NCBI GenBank assembly: GCA_020638995.1
Contig: JACKHM010000001.1
Span: forward strand, 930,001-994,000
From: Planctomycetaceae bacterium
GTDB taxonomy: Bacteria; Planctomycetota; Planctomycetia; Pirellulales; Pirellulaceae
Direction of reading: 5' to 3'
Length of the DNA: 64,000 nucleotides
The position numbers and the translations under genes are program-made. The notes below the pieces were generated by a model that ran no database searches, was not told the origin of the DNA, and saw only the letters and a list, made by a program, of their open reading frames with translations. Shown here piece by piece: positions 53,458 to 62,395 of the stretch; position 1 is the stretch's first letter, and each line of letters opens with the position of its first letter.

Positions 53458-54834
53458 TCAATGCGAAGCAAAGAACGTCGGGTATATCCTCGACTCGGCC
53501 ATGCGTTTGATCAGCAAGGCCAACTCCAACAAGTGATAGTCTCCCCACATTGACGACTCGCCACAGGCAACTTTTCGACCTTTCGGGATGTAGTCCCACC
53601 GGTTCGGCCAATGGTAGATGCTGTGCAGCAATAATCCCTGGTGTGACTTCTTGGTTGACAAATACGGTTCGTCAAAGAGAGTTCTTGCCACCGTGAGCCC
53701 AGCTTGCAAATAACGCTTACCGGCCCGCGCACCAAGATAGTTGCCTAATCGGAGCAAGCCTTGTGCCGCGATCGCTGACGCAGAAGAGTCGATGGGCTCG
53801 AAGTCATTAAACGGCTCAGCCGGCTTGAATCGCCAATCTCCCAATCGATGTAAGGTCGGCGCTCCGTCATCCCAGTAGGTAATGCCGTCCGCGGCTGACA
53901 CATCCTCGATATAGTGATCACAAGTGTCGATTGCACAGCGTTGGTATTCATCAAGAACTTCTCGTTTTGTGAGTCCCACCGCCTGCTTGAACTCCGCGGT
54001 TGACAAACTCTTGAAGAACTCAAGCTCTTCTGCATAGCCTAGCATTGCCCAGGCCAAGCCTCGTGTCCAAGTCGAGAATGGCGAGTATCCTTGTTGCGTC
54101 GATCTTGCCCGGAAGTTGCCGTCGTTTCGATTGAACATTCCTTCGTGAGCGGTTCGACCGCGGATATCGTATGTGTGTGTCGAGTCGCCGTGAAAAACAA
54201 TGTACTTCGATGTGGCACGGCCATGTTGAATCGACCGTCCAAGGAGGTTGATTTTTACATCGTTTTCTCCCATCAACTTATGACCGAGTTGATGCGCGAC
54301 ACCGAGAATCCGAGTCGTCCGCATCGTATCAATGAATAGCGAATGAGGACCATTGAAAGAATAAATGTAACCCAGTCCGCAACTGGTCGAGGACCAGCGC
54401 GCCGCTTGAACCGCTCCGGACGCGGCGATCAGGCTTTCGTAGGTGGTTCGTTGCCAAGCGTCTGCCTCGGTCCGCCCCTCATTCATCAAACGCAGCAGGT
54501 TGCCATACGTCGAGAGGTTATTGAAGCCATGATCATGAACGCCGATATGCGTTACATGCGGAAGCATGCGTTCGACCGTCCTCGCTCGGCCAAGCTCAAT
54601 CAACGAGTAGTCGTCAAGAGCATCGCCCGAAAGAATCAGGCATCCGTATTGAAAGCCTTGAGTCCACTCTGTCCAACCGCGGCTCGAGTACTTGCCGTCG
54701 ACCGTAAAAACGGGTGTACCATTTGCGATGTCCCAAACGCGATCAAGCGCAATGGATTTTTCGGCCGCGAGTTGGAACACTCGGTCCGCAGACTGTAACA
54801 ACGCGGCAGTTGTGAGTTGATGATCGATATGCAT
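53458..54834 (-). CDS. Glycoside hydrolase family 88 (unsaturated glucuronyl hydrolase)
   Basis: About 458 residues. The ATG at 54832-54834 is chosen; no signal peptide follows it, so the enzyme is probably cytoplasmic. GH88 features are present: WTEWTQGFQYGCLILSGD, HIGVHDHGFNN with Asp101 (equivalent to Asp88 of the Bacillus enzyme), and HSLFIDTMRTTRIL with Asp169 (equivalent to Asp149), the likely catalytic pair. The later TWTRGLAWAMLGYAE block and the CGESSMWGDYHLLELAL end are also typical. The family removes the unsaturated uronic acid left by lyases acting on chondroitin, hyaluronan, ulvan or related glycans. The substrate here is unknown. It converges on the Gly-rich gene. Confidence 0.93.
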   Translation of the reverse strand: MHIDHQLTTAALLQSADRVFQLAAEKSIALDRVWDIANGTPVFTVDGKYSSRGWTEWTQGFQYGCLILSGDALDDYSLIELGRARTVERMLPHVTHIGVHDHGFNNLSTYGNLLRLMNEGRTEADAWQRTTYESLIAASGAVQAARWSSTSCGLGYIYSFNGPHSLFIDTMRTTRILGVAHQLGHKLMGENDVKINLLGRSIQHGRATSKYIVFHGDSTHTYDIRGRTAHEGMFNRNDGNFRARSTQQGYSPFSTWTRGLAWAMLGYAEELEFFKSLSTAEFKQAVGLTKREVLDEYQRCAIDTCDHYIEDVSAADGITYWDDGAPTLHRLGDWRFKPAEPFNDFEPIDSSASAIAAQGLLRLGNYLGARAGKRYLQAGLTVARTLFDEPYLSTKKSHQGLLLHSIYHWPNRWDYIPKGRKVACGESSMWGDYHLLELALLIKRMAESRIYPTFFASH

Positions 54835-54932
54835 CTGACCATCATAACGCCGCACAAGTCAGCCGTCAGGGTACTGATGGGTGTTGAAACGGAACGAAAA
54901 CTCGAGCGAACGCTTTCATCTACCGAAGGCCT

Positions 54933-55163
54933 CTAGACGAAATTGTGAAGTGGATCCTCGGCTTCGGCAAAGCTGCTGCTCTCAAGCGCATCCATGGCGG
55001 AAGTTAGTTCTCGCTTCAACTGTTGCCGACAGAAAGTCTGCATACCATAAAGGTACGAGGCTCGTTCAATCGCCGATGCGGGCGCAGCGGCTGAGATAAG
55101 CTTGTCGAAAGCATCTTGCGCGGCGTCATGCCCAATTCGATTCCTGTCTTCATACACAATCAT
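54933..55163 (-). CDS. Small hypothetical protein
   Basis: A 76-residue open frame starting at an ATG after GGGGGG. The sequence is protein-like and mainly helical: DAAQDAFDKLISAAAP, AIERASYLYGMQTFCRQQL, KRELTSAMDALESSSFAEAED. No family is recognised and no signal peptide is present. It stands alone between the GH88 gene and the MazG-like gene. Confidence 0.5.
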   Translation of the reverse strand: MIVYEDRNRIGHDAAQDAFDKLISAAAPASAIERASYLYGMQTFCRQQLKRELTSAMDALESSSFAEAEDPLHNFV

Positions 55164-55430
55164 GGTCTGCCCCCCATTGTGTAAGAATTCTTGTCGAAGA
55201 ATCCCAATCTATAAAAGCATAGCTCAAGGAACGGGCACTATCCGGCAATTTGTCTCCCAATATCATCAATTGCTTGCAGCTTTCATATAATTCGCCAACA
55301 CGCGCGGCGTGACCTTGTCGGCACTACCCTGCCAGTCCGTACAGTCGGCAGTGGTCTCTAACGCATCGAACCGATAGACTAGCGTGCCCTATAGATAACA
55401 TGTATTACCGCTCACCAGAGAGAGGCCTTT

Positions 55431-55799
55431 GTGTCCGATCGCATTACGACTGTGGGCCAACTACGCGCGATGGTTCGACGCTTTGTCGACGATCGCGACT
55501 GGCAACAATTTCACGCACCGAAGAATCTCAGCATGGCCTTGAGCATCGAGGCCGCTGAGTTGATGGAACACTTTCAATGGCTGACCGTGGAGAGTTCACG
55601 GGCGCTGCGTCATAATTCGGATCGACTTCAAGCCGTCGCGGAGGAATTGGCAGACGTCGTCTGCTATGCGTTGGCGTTGGCGAACGAGCTGGATATTGAT
55701 CTAACAGAAGCCATGAAAACCAAGATGCGAAAGAACCAGGAGAAATACCCCGCCGAAACCTATCGTGGACGCCACTCGTTGGAAGACGATGTTAGCTAA
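55431..55799 (+). CDS. MazG-like nucleotide pyrophosphohydrolase
   Basis: A 122-residue protein starting at GTG 55431, preceded by GAGAGAGG. It is a single-domain all-alpha NTP pyrophosphatase: the metal-binding acidic residues are in SIEAAELMEHFQW and VAEELADVVCYALALANEL, the ExxE12-28ExxD pattern of the MazG/dCTP-pyrophosphatase group. KMRKNQEKYP, near the end, is the usual substrate-binding tail. It should hydrolyse non-canonical or excess (d)NTPs to monophosphates, protecting the nucleotide pool. It is a single gene with no operon partner. Confidence 0.93.
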   Translation: MSDRITTVGQLRAMVRRFVDDRDWQQFHAPKNLSMALSIEAAELMEHFQWLTVESSRALRHNSDRLQAVAEELADVVCYALALANELDIDLTEAMKTKMRKNQEKYPAETYRGRHSLEDDVS

Positions 55800-55957
55800 T
55801 GTTTCTTACTCGCAAGGTTAGTGCCTGTTGGAGCAATAAACTACCGTCATCGCACAGTCATCGACGCCGCATTCACTGCGGATTGCGGTAAGAGCGTCAC
55901 CGTCCAACCATCGGCCTGACTCTTACACGATCAGGACCTTTGGCCACAACAATAAGG

Positions 55958-57595
55958 CTAGCGCAATACGGTGAATGCTGCACGGTCGACGCGGCGCAGC
56001 TGAGGAGTTCGGCGCCGAAACCAGCTCTCGCCCAAAACGCTCAGTGCGATGCGGTCTTCGAGGTTAGGCCGGAAGATCGTTAGTAACGTCAGTGGCAGGA
56101 ACCAAGCCATGTAAGTACCGCCACCGTAGCCATGCCAGAATTGCGTGCCGACCAAGACAACTGCAGAGCAACTCAGCAACGTACCCAAATTCTTCTGTGC
56201 CGGCCAAATCGCATATCCAAAACTAATAGCAACGAATGCTGCGATGATTGGGAATCGATAGGTCGGGTCCCAACCGAGCGCCCAAATGCCGAGCAAATCA
56301 GTCAGCTTAGGCCACCAGATGCCGAACATCCTTTGCACATGCGACAAGAACTCAGAAATTCCCTCCGATACCAACAGCAGGGACAGGATGGACGCGCCGA
56401 CCGTTAACGCAACTCCAGCGATAAATCGCATTAAGCCACGTTGCCAATAGAAGCTAAGCCATAGCGGCAGCAGGAATATGGGATAATACGCCACACCAAT
56501 CGCCAGTCCAATAAAACACCCCGCGGCCATCGGTCGTCGATAAGTAAGCACGGCCCAAACCAAAAGCGCAGCTGGCAAGACGTGATCGACCTCGCCGGTC
56601 ATGATCGATGTGTAAGGCAACATCAAGTACAACGTCGCCACTCCGATTCCCGTCTTCATGCTGCTGAAATGCTGATAGCCGATCGCCACAATTCCCACAA
56701 CGATGGCAAGGTGCGACATAATCGCCATTGTCTTGGCCGTACGAATATAGCGGGCGTGCGAAGGGCTTACGTCTTCCCAATAGAGAGGCGTCGTCACGAA
56801 ACTCGGAATCGAATGAAGCACCGCGTTGCCGGGACCGTGCCGCTGAAGATCAGATGCCAGATCAGCATCCGCTACGCCCGAAAGCAATTGGTCGGCGCTG
56901 CGGGCTCCAGCTGTATCTACAGTCGCGCCAGGGCTATTGATGACGTTTGCCATTAGGAACACAAACAGCGAGCAACCTATGAACGCCAATCCGCCAGTGG
57001 ACAAGTTCGGTTCGAGCAACGGTCGGCGGACCATTGTTGGATCGAGTAACAGCCGAATCAAAAAGATTCCAAGCACGATAAAGAGCCAAATGTACCCCAT
57101 AAACATGATCGAATGGCCAGACAACGACGCCACGGGCTCTGTCGTTTCGCTGCCCTCTATCACGCCTTCATCCGCTGTACCAGCGACATCTAGATCCGAA
57201 TCCGATTCGATTCGTACCAGTTCGTCTGCGAGTGTATTTGCACCATGATCGATCACCGGAGGCTCGGCGATAATGGCGACTCCCGGCTGCGGGACGCCGG
57301 AGTCCAGTTCGCTCGGCCCCACAGGCTCTGATTCGATCGATTGGGCCAACTCGGCGTCGCCTTGTCCGTCCGCGACCTCACGGTCGCTTCCGGCAGTCTG
57401 CTCCTGCCACGCACGCTGCTCGCCAAAATGCACCATGAGCAAGCCCGGTGCTAACAGAATCAACAAGGCTAGATCTAAATTGCGCACGCTCCAAAAGCGA
57501 CTGAACTTGAAATAGACACCGATCATCAAAAGCGACGACAAGTAAACCCAAGTCGTCGGGTGAACCGGATAGTATTGAAAAAGGAACTCGCTCAT
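55958..57595 (-). CDS. Polytopic membrane protein, possible GT87-like mannosyltransferase
   Basis: A 545-residue integral membrane protein with about ten hydrophobic segments. After two N-terminal helices there is a 100-residue soluble, acidic insert (about 65-160; TAGSDREVADGQGD and similar). Helices then run from about 165 to 500 (YIWLFIVLGIFLIRLLL, GLAFIGCSLFVFLMANV, FIGLAIGVAYYPIFLLPLW). The sequence between helices (YTSIMTGEVDHVLPAALLVWA) recalls polyprenol-phosphate-sugar dependent glycosyltransferases of the GT-C/GT87 (DUF2029) type, but I see no decisive catalytic Asp motif. It may act on cell-envelope glycans. It is separated from the glycosyltransferase operon by the YbaK-like gene on the other strand. 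Confidence 0.7.
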   Translation of the reverse strand: MSEFLFQYYPVHPTTWVYLSSLLMIGVYFKFSRFWSVRNLDLALLILLAPGLLMVHFGEQRAWQEQTAGSDREVADGQGDAELAQSIESEPVGPSELDSGVPQPGVAIIAEPPVIDHGANTLADELVRIESDSDLDVAGTADEGVIEGSETTEPVASLSGHSIMFMGYIWLFIVLGIFLIRLLLDPTMVRRPLLEPNLSTGGLAFIGCSLFVFLMANVINSPGATVDTAGARSADQLLSGVADADLASDLQRHGPGNAVLHSIPSFVTTPLYWEDVSPSHARYIRTAKTMAIMSHLAIVVGIVAIGYQHFSSMKTGIGVATLYLMLPYTSIMTGEVDHVLPAALLVWAVLTYRRPMAAGCFIGLAIGVAYYPIFLLPLWLSFYWQRGLMRFIAGVALTVGASILSLLLVSEGISEFLSHVQRMFGIWWPKLTDLLGIWALGWDPTYRFPIIAAFVAISFGYAIWPAQKNLGTLLSCSAVVLVGTQFWHGYGGGTYMAWFLPLTLLTIFRPNLEDRIALSVLGESWFRRRTPQLRRVDRAAFTVLR

Positions 57596-57983
57596 GGGGT
57601 CTTATGCCAGCGGACCGTCGGTATGGTGGCGGGAACCTTATTTACAATTCGCGAATAGGTGAGTTTTCATCATATTGAAAAGACCGGGCAATGCTGACAT
57701 CTGCCAAAGTAAGGCACGCGACCACCTACAGCGAAGTTCGTCCAGGCACCTGTTAACTTATGGCAAATAACTCAGTCTCCGGGCAACCTACCAGCATACG
57801 GTGTACCAGTTGTATTTCAAGGTCCCGAACGATTCCACTTGATCGACAAATTCGTCCTAATTGCTAAGATTGACAACGGTTTGCACCTTTAACGTACTGG
57901 GGACGAAGAGGAGTGCGAGCCTCCACATGTGAACCCCAGTTTGTTACCCGCTCGTATCAATTCGTCACAGAAATAGCGCAAAG
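57596..57983. other. Gene-free divergent spacer
   Basis: A 388-base region between the membrane-protein gene and the YbaK-like gene. It contains TTGACA (near 57870) that could be a -35 box for the YbaK-like gene, but without a convincing -10 at the right distance. Nothing else is recognised. Confidence 0.5.
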
Positions 57984-58451
57984 ATGTCATCTGTTTTTGA
58001 TCGTTTGTGCGAATTACTCCGGCAGGGAAAGGCCGAGTTTCATGTGACCAATCACGAGCCGGTATTTACGAGCGAGCAGGCGGCTCTCGTGCGGGGTACA
58101 ACTTTATCCAGTGGCGCCAAGGCACTAATCTGCAAGTTCGACAACGTGTTCGCGATGTTCGTCCTGCCTGCCGACCGGAAGCTCGATAGCAAGTCCGTCC
58201 GAAAGCAGCTGAATGCCCGAAGTATGCGATTCGCGACCCGCGAAGAAGTATTCGATATAACAGGCCTCCAGCCCGGGTCCATTCCGCCATTTGGATCGGT
58301 GTTCGACCTCAAGACGTATTGCGACGAGCGGCTGTGTGAGGAGCAAGTGATCAACTTCAATGCTGGCGATCACGCAATCTCGATTAGCTTGGCCTTCTCA
58401 GAATTCGAGCGAGTCGAGCGACCATCGCTGGGGACTTTTGCAGCTGATTAA
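57984..58451 (+). CDS. YbaK/prolyl-tRNA deacylase-family protein
   Basis: A 155-residue YbaK/aminoacyl-tRNA editing domain. Typical segments: AEFHVTNHEPVFTSEQAALVRGTTL (start of the fold), GAKALICKFDNVFAMFVLPADRKLD with the catalytic-pocket Lys, and FDITGLQPGSIPPFGSVFDL, the conserved GxPPFG loop. Such enzymes hydrolyse mischarged tRNAs (for example Ala-tRNA-Pro or Cys-tRNA-Pro) in trans. Which tRNA is served cannot be told. It converges on the 923-residue fusion gene, with 28 bases between the stops. Confidence 0.9.
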   Translation: MSSVFDRLCELLRQGKAEFHVTNHEPVFTSEQAALVRGTTLSSGAKALICKFDNVFAMFVLPADRKLDSKSVRKQLNARSMRFATREEVFDITGLQPGSIPPFGSVFDLKTYCDERLCEEQVINFNAGDHAISISLAFSEFERVERPSLGTFAAD

Positions 58452-58479
58452 TCCTTTTCCTAGACCAATATCTCTTTCG

Positions 58480-61251
58480 TTAGTCAGCAGCGTAGTCGAT
58501 GAGTTGCTGTTTGCTTTTATGAGCATGCACAATAGCAGGGTTAACGCTCCATTTCGTCCCCGTCCAATTTAGCCAGTGCTGAAATGGTTCACCCGTCGGG
58601 AGTCGTCCACGAAAGCAACCTCGATCCGTACACCAAATCTCCGAAAGCTCCGATCGAGTTACTCGATGACGTGAAGGGATACTGAGCTTGGCCATCGCCC
58701 AAGCGAACGCGATCTCTTCGGTAACGCTCTGGAATCCGAGTTCATCGTGGAAGTACCGAAAGCCTTCCCAGCACGTCTGGTAAACTTGTTCAAGCCCCGT
58801 TCGTTTCACGACGAAAAAACCCGCGTTATTAAGAAACAACGATTTGCCGCAAATACCGCGTGCAGCAAAGGCCTCGACTAACGAGTACAAATTCATACCA
58901 TGCCACGCGCGTGTTCTCATCTGTTCGTCCGTGTAGTCGGGGCTGTTGATCGGCGTCTCTTGGTGTAAGTGCAACGGATCGGCAAGGTCGAACACCGCTT
59001 GTAGATGCGGTCGCCGGACGAAGTAACTGTCCGCATCCAGAAACACACAATAGTCGTAAGAGAATTTCGACATCTCAAGAAGTAATTGAAGCTTGAACAT
59101 GTAGTTTGGCGCCGAGTGCTTTGCTGGCTCGTATTTGTGTGTGATACAGCCCCGTATCTCCGAGCTCACATCGGTCCAAACGTGAATGTCCTGTCGGACT
59201 CCGAGTTTCCGGGCTGACTTGACCATCGCTCGCAGGAAGGAATGATGCTTCTCGCCGAACCCCACCGACCAGTAGCAAAAGCTCGGGGTTTCGCTGGGTT
59301 CATCCTTTAAGACGATCCACGATGGCGATGCTTCATCAGTGATTGCAAAGTGCCGTATGCCTCGGTCTCGGACGAATTCTTTCACGGCGCGAACAACACC
59401 GAACTCAACGTACTTGGTAGTTCTTTCTACATAGTCATGCCCGGCGAGAACCCCACCAATTCGAACCTTTGGGTACCAGGCCGCGAGATCTCCACGAATG
59501 GCATCGTAGGAATGATCGGCGTCTAGGTAGACGTAGTCAAAGGATTCATCTGGAAACTTCAGCGCGGCCTCGGAGGATTCGGCTCTCACGATTCGACAAC
59601 GGTCACCGAGCGACTTAAACCGCTCGCGAACACGCTCTTCCAACTGGGATTGCTGAAGTTGCGACAAGCCAATGTCATTGCGAGACGAACCCAAGCCCCC
59701 CTGCCAATGGTCAACTCCGACCAGTAACTCGGGCTGCCCCGCATTCAGAATCGCGTTTAAATGGTGTCCCGCCCGCACCCCTACCTCACACATCGCCTGA
59801 TTGCGCCCGCACGCCCGCAATACACCTGCCAATCGATTTCGATGCTTGACTGCGCTCAGTTCATGCAATAGTTCGTCGTCGGTGGGGATGCCAAGTGCGA
59901 GGCGGAACAGTTGGCCGATTACGGTGCGACTCTTAAGAATCTCTTGAGACGACAGTCTCTTGAACGCGACGGGAAACATCGCATTGTAAAGGTAGACGGT
60001 TAACGTGTCGTCGCGCACGTCACAGACGTCGACGGGCAGATCTTTGAGCGGCGTTTCCTCGAAAAAGACCTTATATCGTGAGGGATGAATTGGGATACAA
60101 ACACGAAAGTCATATTGAAAATAGGAGTACTCGCGCGTCAAAGGCCACAACAAGGAATACCCTAACTCCGTCCAACGAAATCGCAAATCTTCACCACGGG
60201 TCTCCAAGAATTCGTTCATCGCCGCAATGTATCGCTCAAGCAGCAAACTTCCTGGCTTTGCGGCAAAGATACCGTTGGATGGGCGATTTCCTGGTCGGCC
60301 ACATCCGAGGAAGTCGGAACCCGACGCATCCAGGCGGTCAGTCATCTCTCGCAAGTTTTGGAGTACGATCGTATCTGCATCCAACCAAATCCCGCCATTA
60401 CGGTGCAATAAGACGGCTCGCAGATAATCCGCCTTATGCGCCATGCATGGGATGCGGGACCACTGACTAGGCAGATTCGGTGCGTGTTGCTCGACACTTT
60501 CGGGTGTGACGCAAGTGATTTCAAAGTCATCGCCACAGTGCCTGCGCCATGTCTGCTCGCACAAATCCAGATACTCGGAGCGAGTCTGACCAGGAGGATT
60601 CTCCCAGTACGCCCAGATGCGGCGTGGCGTCTTCGCAGCTTTTGGAATGGGCAGATTGGTGGCGGCGACATGGCCCGTGGATTCGCACTTGGAATCTGAA
60701 TTCGGCAGGACGAGCACTAACGAACAATCGCGGTATTCACCATACGAAATCACTTGGTGGTCGCGAAATGTCTCGAAAATGGATTCGTAAAAGTGAACGA
60801 CGCGGCTGCCTGTGTTCCCAGGCGTCGGGCGGGAGAAGCCCGAGACTAGCAATCCGCGGCGAGCAGTGGAAAGCAGTTTCTTTGCAAATGCTTTGTATTC
60901 TTCCAGACTCGTGAGATGGATCAAAACGTCCAGGCACATGGTCAAGTCCCAGACGTGCGAAATTGGCATCTCAAGAAAGTCTCCCGTAACCAGCGACCGT
61001 GTCTCCCCCTCGGCTCGCAGCTTGTCGACCAACACCTTGGAGCTATCGAGCCCAGTGTAGGCGGTGCTTCCCAAATCCACTTGCCGAATGACGTGTAAGT
61101 CGCCGCAACCGACATCCAGGAACGTCTGCGGTCGTAGCCGTTCAACCACGTCTCTGATCGTGCGCACCTTTAACGCGGCACATGATCCACGAGAGCCGTG
61201 CCCACTATAGAGACCACGCCCCTCATAGATCCCGTTCCAATCGACCTTCAC
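58480..61251 (-). CDS. Four-domain methyltransferase-GT-methyltransferase-GT fusion
   Basis: A 923-residue protein starting at GTG 61251, which overlaps the TGA of the upstream gene; the longer open frame before it is not used. Domain 1 (about 35-190) is a class I SAM methyltransferase (FLDVGCGDLHV, 44-54; YTGLDSS). Domain 2 (about 205-440) is a GT32-like glycosyltransferase with HKADYLRAVLLHRNGG, the metal-binding DAD at 291-293 and NGIFAAKPGS. Domain 3 (about 485-650) is a Methyltransf_24-type methyltransferase (CEVGVRAGHHLNAIL; DYVYLDADHSYDAI, 572-585; VLAGHDYVE). Domain 4 (about 655-915) is a GT8/nucleotide-sugar-like glycosyltransferase (YDYCVFLDADSYFVR with DAD at 739-741, then LNNAGFFVV). 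One chain could thus add and methylate two sugars. Last gene of the three-gene operon. Confidence 0.9.
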   Translation of the reverse strand: MKVDWNGIYEGRGLYSGHGSRGSCAALKVRTIRDVVERLRPQTFLDVGCGDLHVIRQVDLGSTAYTGLDSSKVLVDKLRAEGETRSLVTGDFLEMPISHVWDLTMCLDVLIHLTSLEEYKAFAKKLLSTARRGLLVSGFSRPTPGNTGSRVVHFYESIFETFRDHQVISYGEYRDCSLVLVLPNSDSKCESTGHVAATNLPIPKAAKTPRRIWAYWENPPGQTRSEYLDLCEQTWRRHCGDDFEITCVTPESVEQHAPNLPSQWSRIPCMAHKADYLRAVLLHRNGGIWLDADTIVLQNLREMTDRLDASGSDFLGCGRPGNRPSNGIFAAKPGSLLLERYIAAMNEFLETRGEDLRFRWTELGYSLLWPLTREYSYFQYDFRVCIPIHPSRYKVFFEETPLKDLPVDVCDVRDDTLTVYLYNAMFPVAFKRLSSQEILKSRTVIGQLFRLALGIPTDDELLHELSAVKHRNRLAGVLRACGRNQAMCEVGVRAGHHLNAILNAGQPELLVGVDHWQGGLGSSRNDIGLSQLQQSQLEERVRERFKSLGDRCRIVRAESSEAALKFPDESFDYVYLDADHSYDAIRGDLAAWYPKVRIGGVLAGHDYVERTTKYVEFGVVRAVKEFVRDRGIRHFAITDEASPSWIVLKDEPSETPSFCYWSVGFGEKHHSFLRAMVKSARKLGVRQDIHVWTDVSSEIRGCITHKYEPAKHSAPNYMFKLQLLLEMSKFSYDYCVFLDADSYFVRRPHLQAVFDLADPLHLHQETPINSPDYTDEQMRTRAWHGMNLYSLVEAFAARGICGKSLFLNNAGFFVVKRTGLEQVYQTCWEGFRYFHDELGFQSVTEEIAFAWAMAKLSIPSRHRVTRSELSEIWCTDRGCFRGRLPTGEPFQHWLNWTGTKWSVNPAIVHAHKSKQQLIDYAAD

Positions 61252-62393
61252 GACTTGATTCCTCCCGCGATATAGTCGAATTGTTTCTGATAAGTGTCGA
61301 GTCGCAGCCCTGTTCGTTTTGACCTCGCATCGAGAAGTTCTTGTACGGTTCCCGTTAACGGAAAGAGCGACTCCAAATCCACGACTTTGAGTGAATTGCC
61401 TCGAAACAGAAAGGCATCCCGCGAGACATCCAAAATGAATAATCGATTGCTTTCCAGAAAGCAGAAAAAGTTGCGAAGCGCCTCGATATTTGCGGTCGCG
61501 TCTTCGGCAACATACTCGCACTCGATCCAGCGATCATATTCGTCTTCACCACAAGAAATCAGATTCGGGAAAAAGTTCGAGTGTGACCAAGCTCGATACA
61601 TTTCTAACTCGTGCCGCAAATCTGTTCGAATCCATGTATGAGAGGACGAGAGTCGTTCTCGCTTTAATACGGTGGTTACGCCATCTTGCTGTTTTCGAAA
61701 CACGCCTCGTCCACCGACCATGTTTTGCGTCTTTAGATTCTGAAAAGTCGAATCCGAAAAGGTATTGGAGCAAAACCAAGTGTGTCGGCGCCGCGTGCCC
61801 GTTCCGTAACGATCGTTGCTTTGTACGATACTCAGCTGTCGCCAGTAATAGGAACAAAGATCATGCTGCCCAAAGTCCTGGCCGTCCATTTCAATGAAGG
61901 CACGTGAGTACTGATTCGCAAATTTACGTAGGGTCGCGTGACGATCATCTCGCAAATGATGGAAGACCGAAAGACAAATGGCGACGTCAAATTCACCGTA
62001 TAATGGGATCGAAGACGGGTTCAATCGATCGCAAAAGAATCGGGGTGGCTTGTCTAACCCGCTGTGTTCGGCGAGGTAACGACACACGTCGACGACTCGC
62101 CGGTCCATGTCGATTCCGACTACATCGTGGCCTAATCTGGCAAGTTCAAATGCGAAGAAACCAAGATTACAGCCCCAATCGATCACTCGAACGCGCTGGC
62201 CGGAAAACTCCTCTTCGATTGTTTGAGAAATCCCTTGGATGCGATCAAAGCAGTTCCGCCCTGCAAGAGGCAAGGTCACTTCATAGCCGGGCAGATTGAT
62301 CGGTTGGTAGTTGAACCAAGTGTAGGGCTGGCCTCGTTTGCTGGCGGCAACATAGTCTACGAGAATCGATTTGCGAGAGATAGCGTCTGGCAT
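61248..62393 (-). CDS. WbdD-like methyltransferase with degenerate kinase-like domain
   Basis: A 381-residue two-domain protein. The N-terminal part is a SAM methyltransferase: VIDWGCNLGFFAFELA (70-85), DVVGIDMDRRVVDVCRYLAE, FDVAICLSVFHHL (135-147). From about residue 240 a protein-kinase-like fold follows: TTVLKRE with Lys244, HELEMY (261-266) for the alpha-C Glu, the hinge IECEYV (290-295), FILDVSRDAFLF (319-330) in place of the HxDxxxxN catalytic loop, and VVDLESL (337-343) in place of DFG. The order matches WbdD, the methyltransferase-kinase that caps O8/O9 O-antigen chains. Here the Asn of the catalytic loop and the Gly of DFG are absent, so phosphorylation may be lost. It starts two bases after the GT4-like gene. 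Confidence 0.82.
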   Translation of the reverse strand: MPDAISRKSILVDYVAASKRGQPYTWFNYQPINLPGYEVTLPLAGRNCFDRIQGISQTIEEEFSGQRVRVIDWGCNLGFFAFELARLGHDVVGIDMDRRVVDVCRYLAEHSGLDKPPRFFCDRLNPSSIPLYGEFDVAICLSVFHHLRDDRHATLRKFANQYSRAFIEMDGQDFGQHDLCSYYWRQLSIVQSNDRYGTGTRRRHTWFCSNTFSDSTFQNLKTQNMVGGRGVFRKQQDGVTTVLKRERLSSSHTWIRTDLRHELEMYRAWSHSNFFPNLISCGEDEYDRWIECEYVAEDATANIEALRNFFCFLESNRLFILDVSRDAFLFRGNSLKVVDLESLFPLTGTVQELLDARSKRTGLRLDTYQKQFDYIAGGIKS

Positions 62394-62395
62394 GG

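Noticed and set aside
61252..61521. Upstream extension of the 923-residue fusion
   Set aside because: It overlaps the end of the WbdD-like gene in another frame; the GTG overlapping that gene's stop is a typical coupled start.
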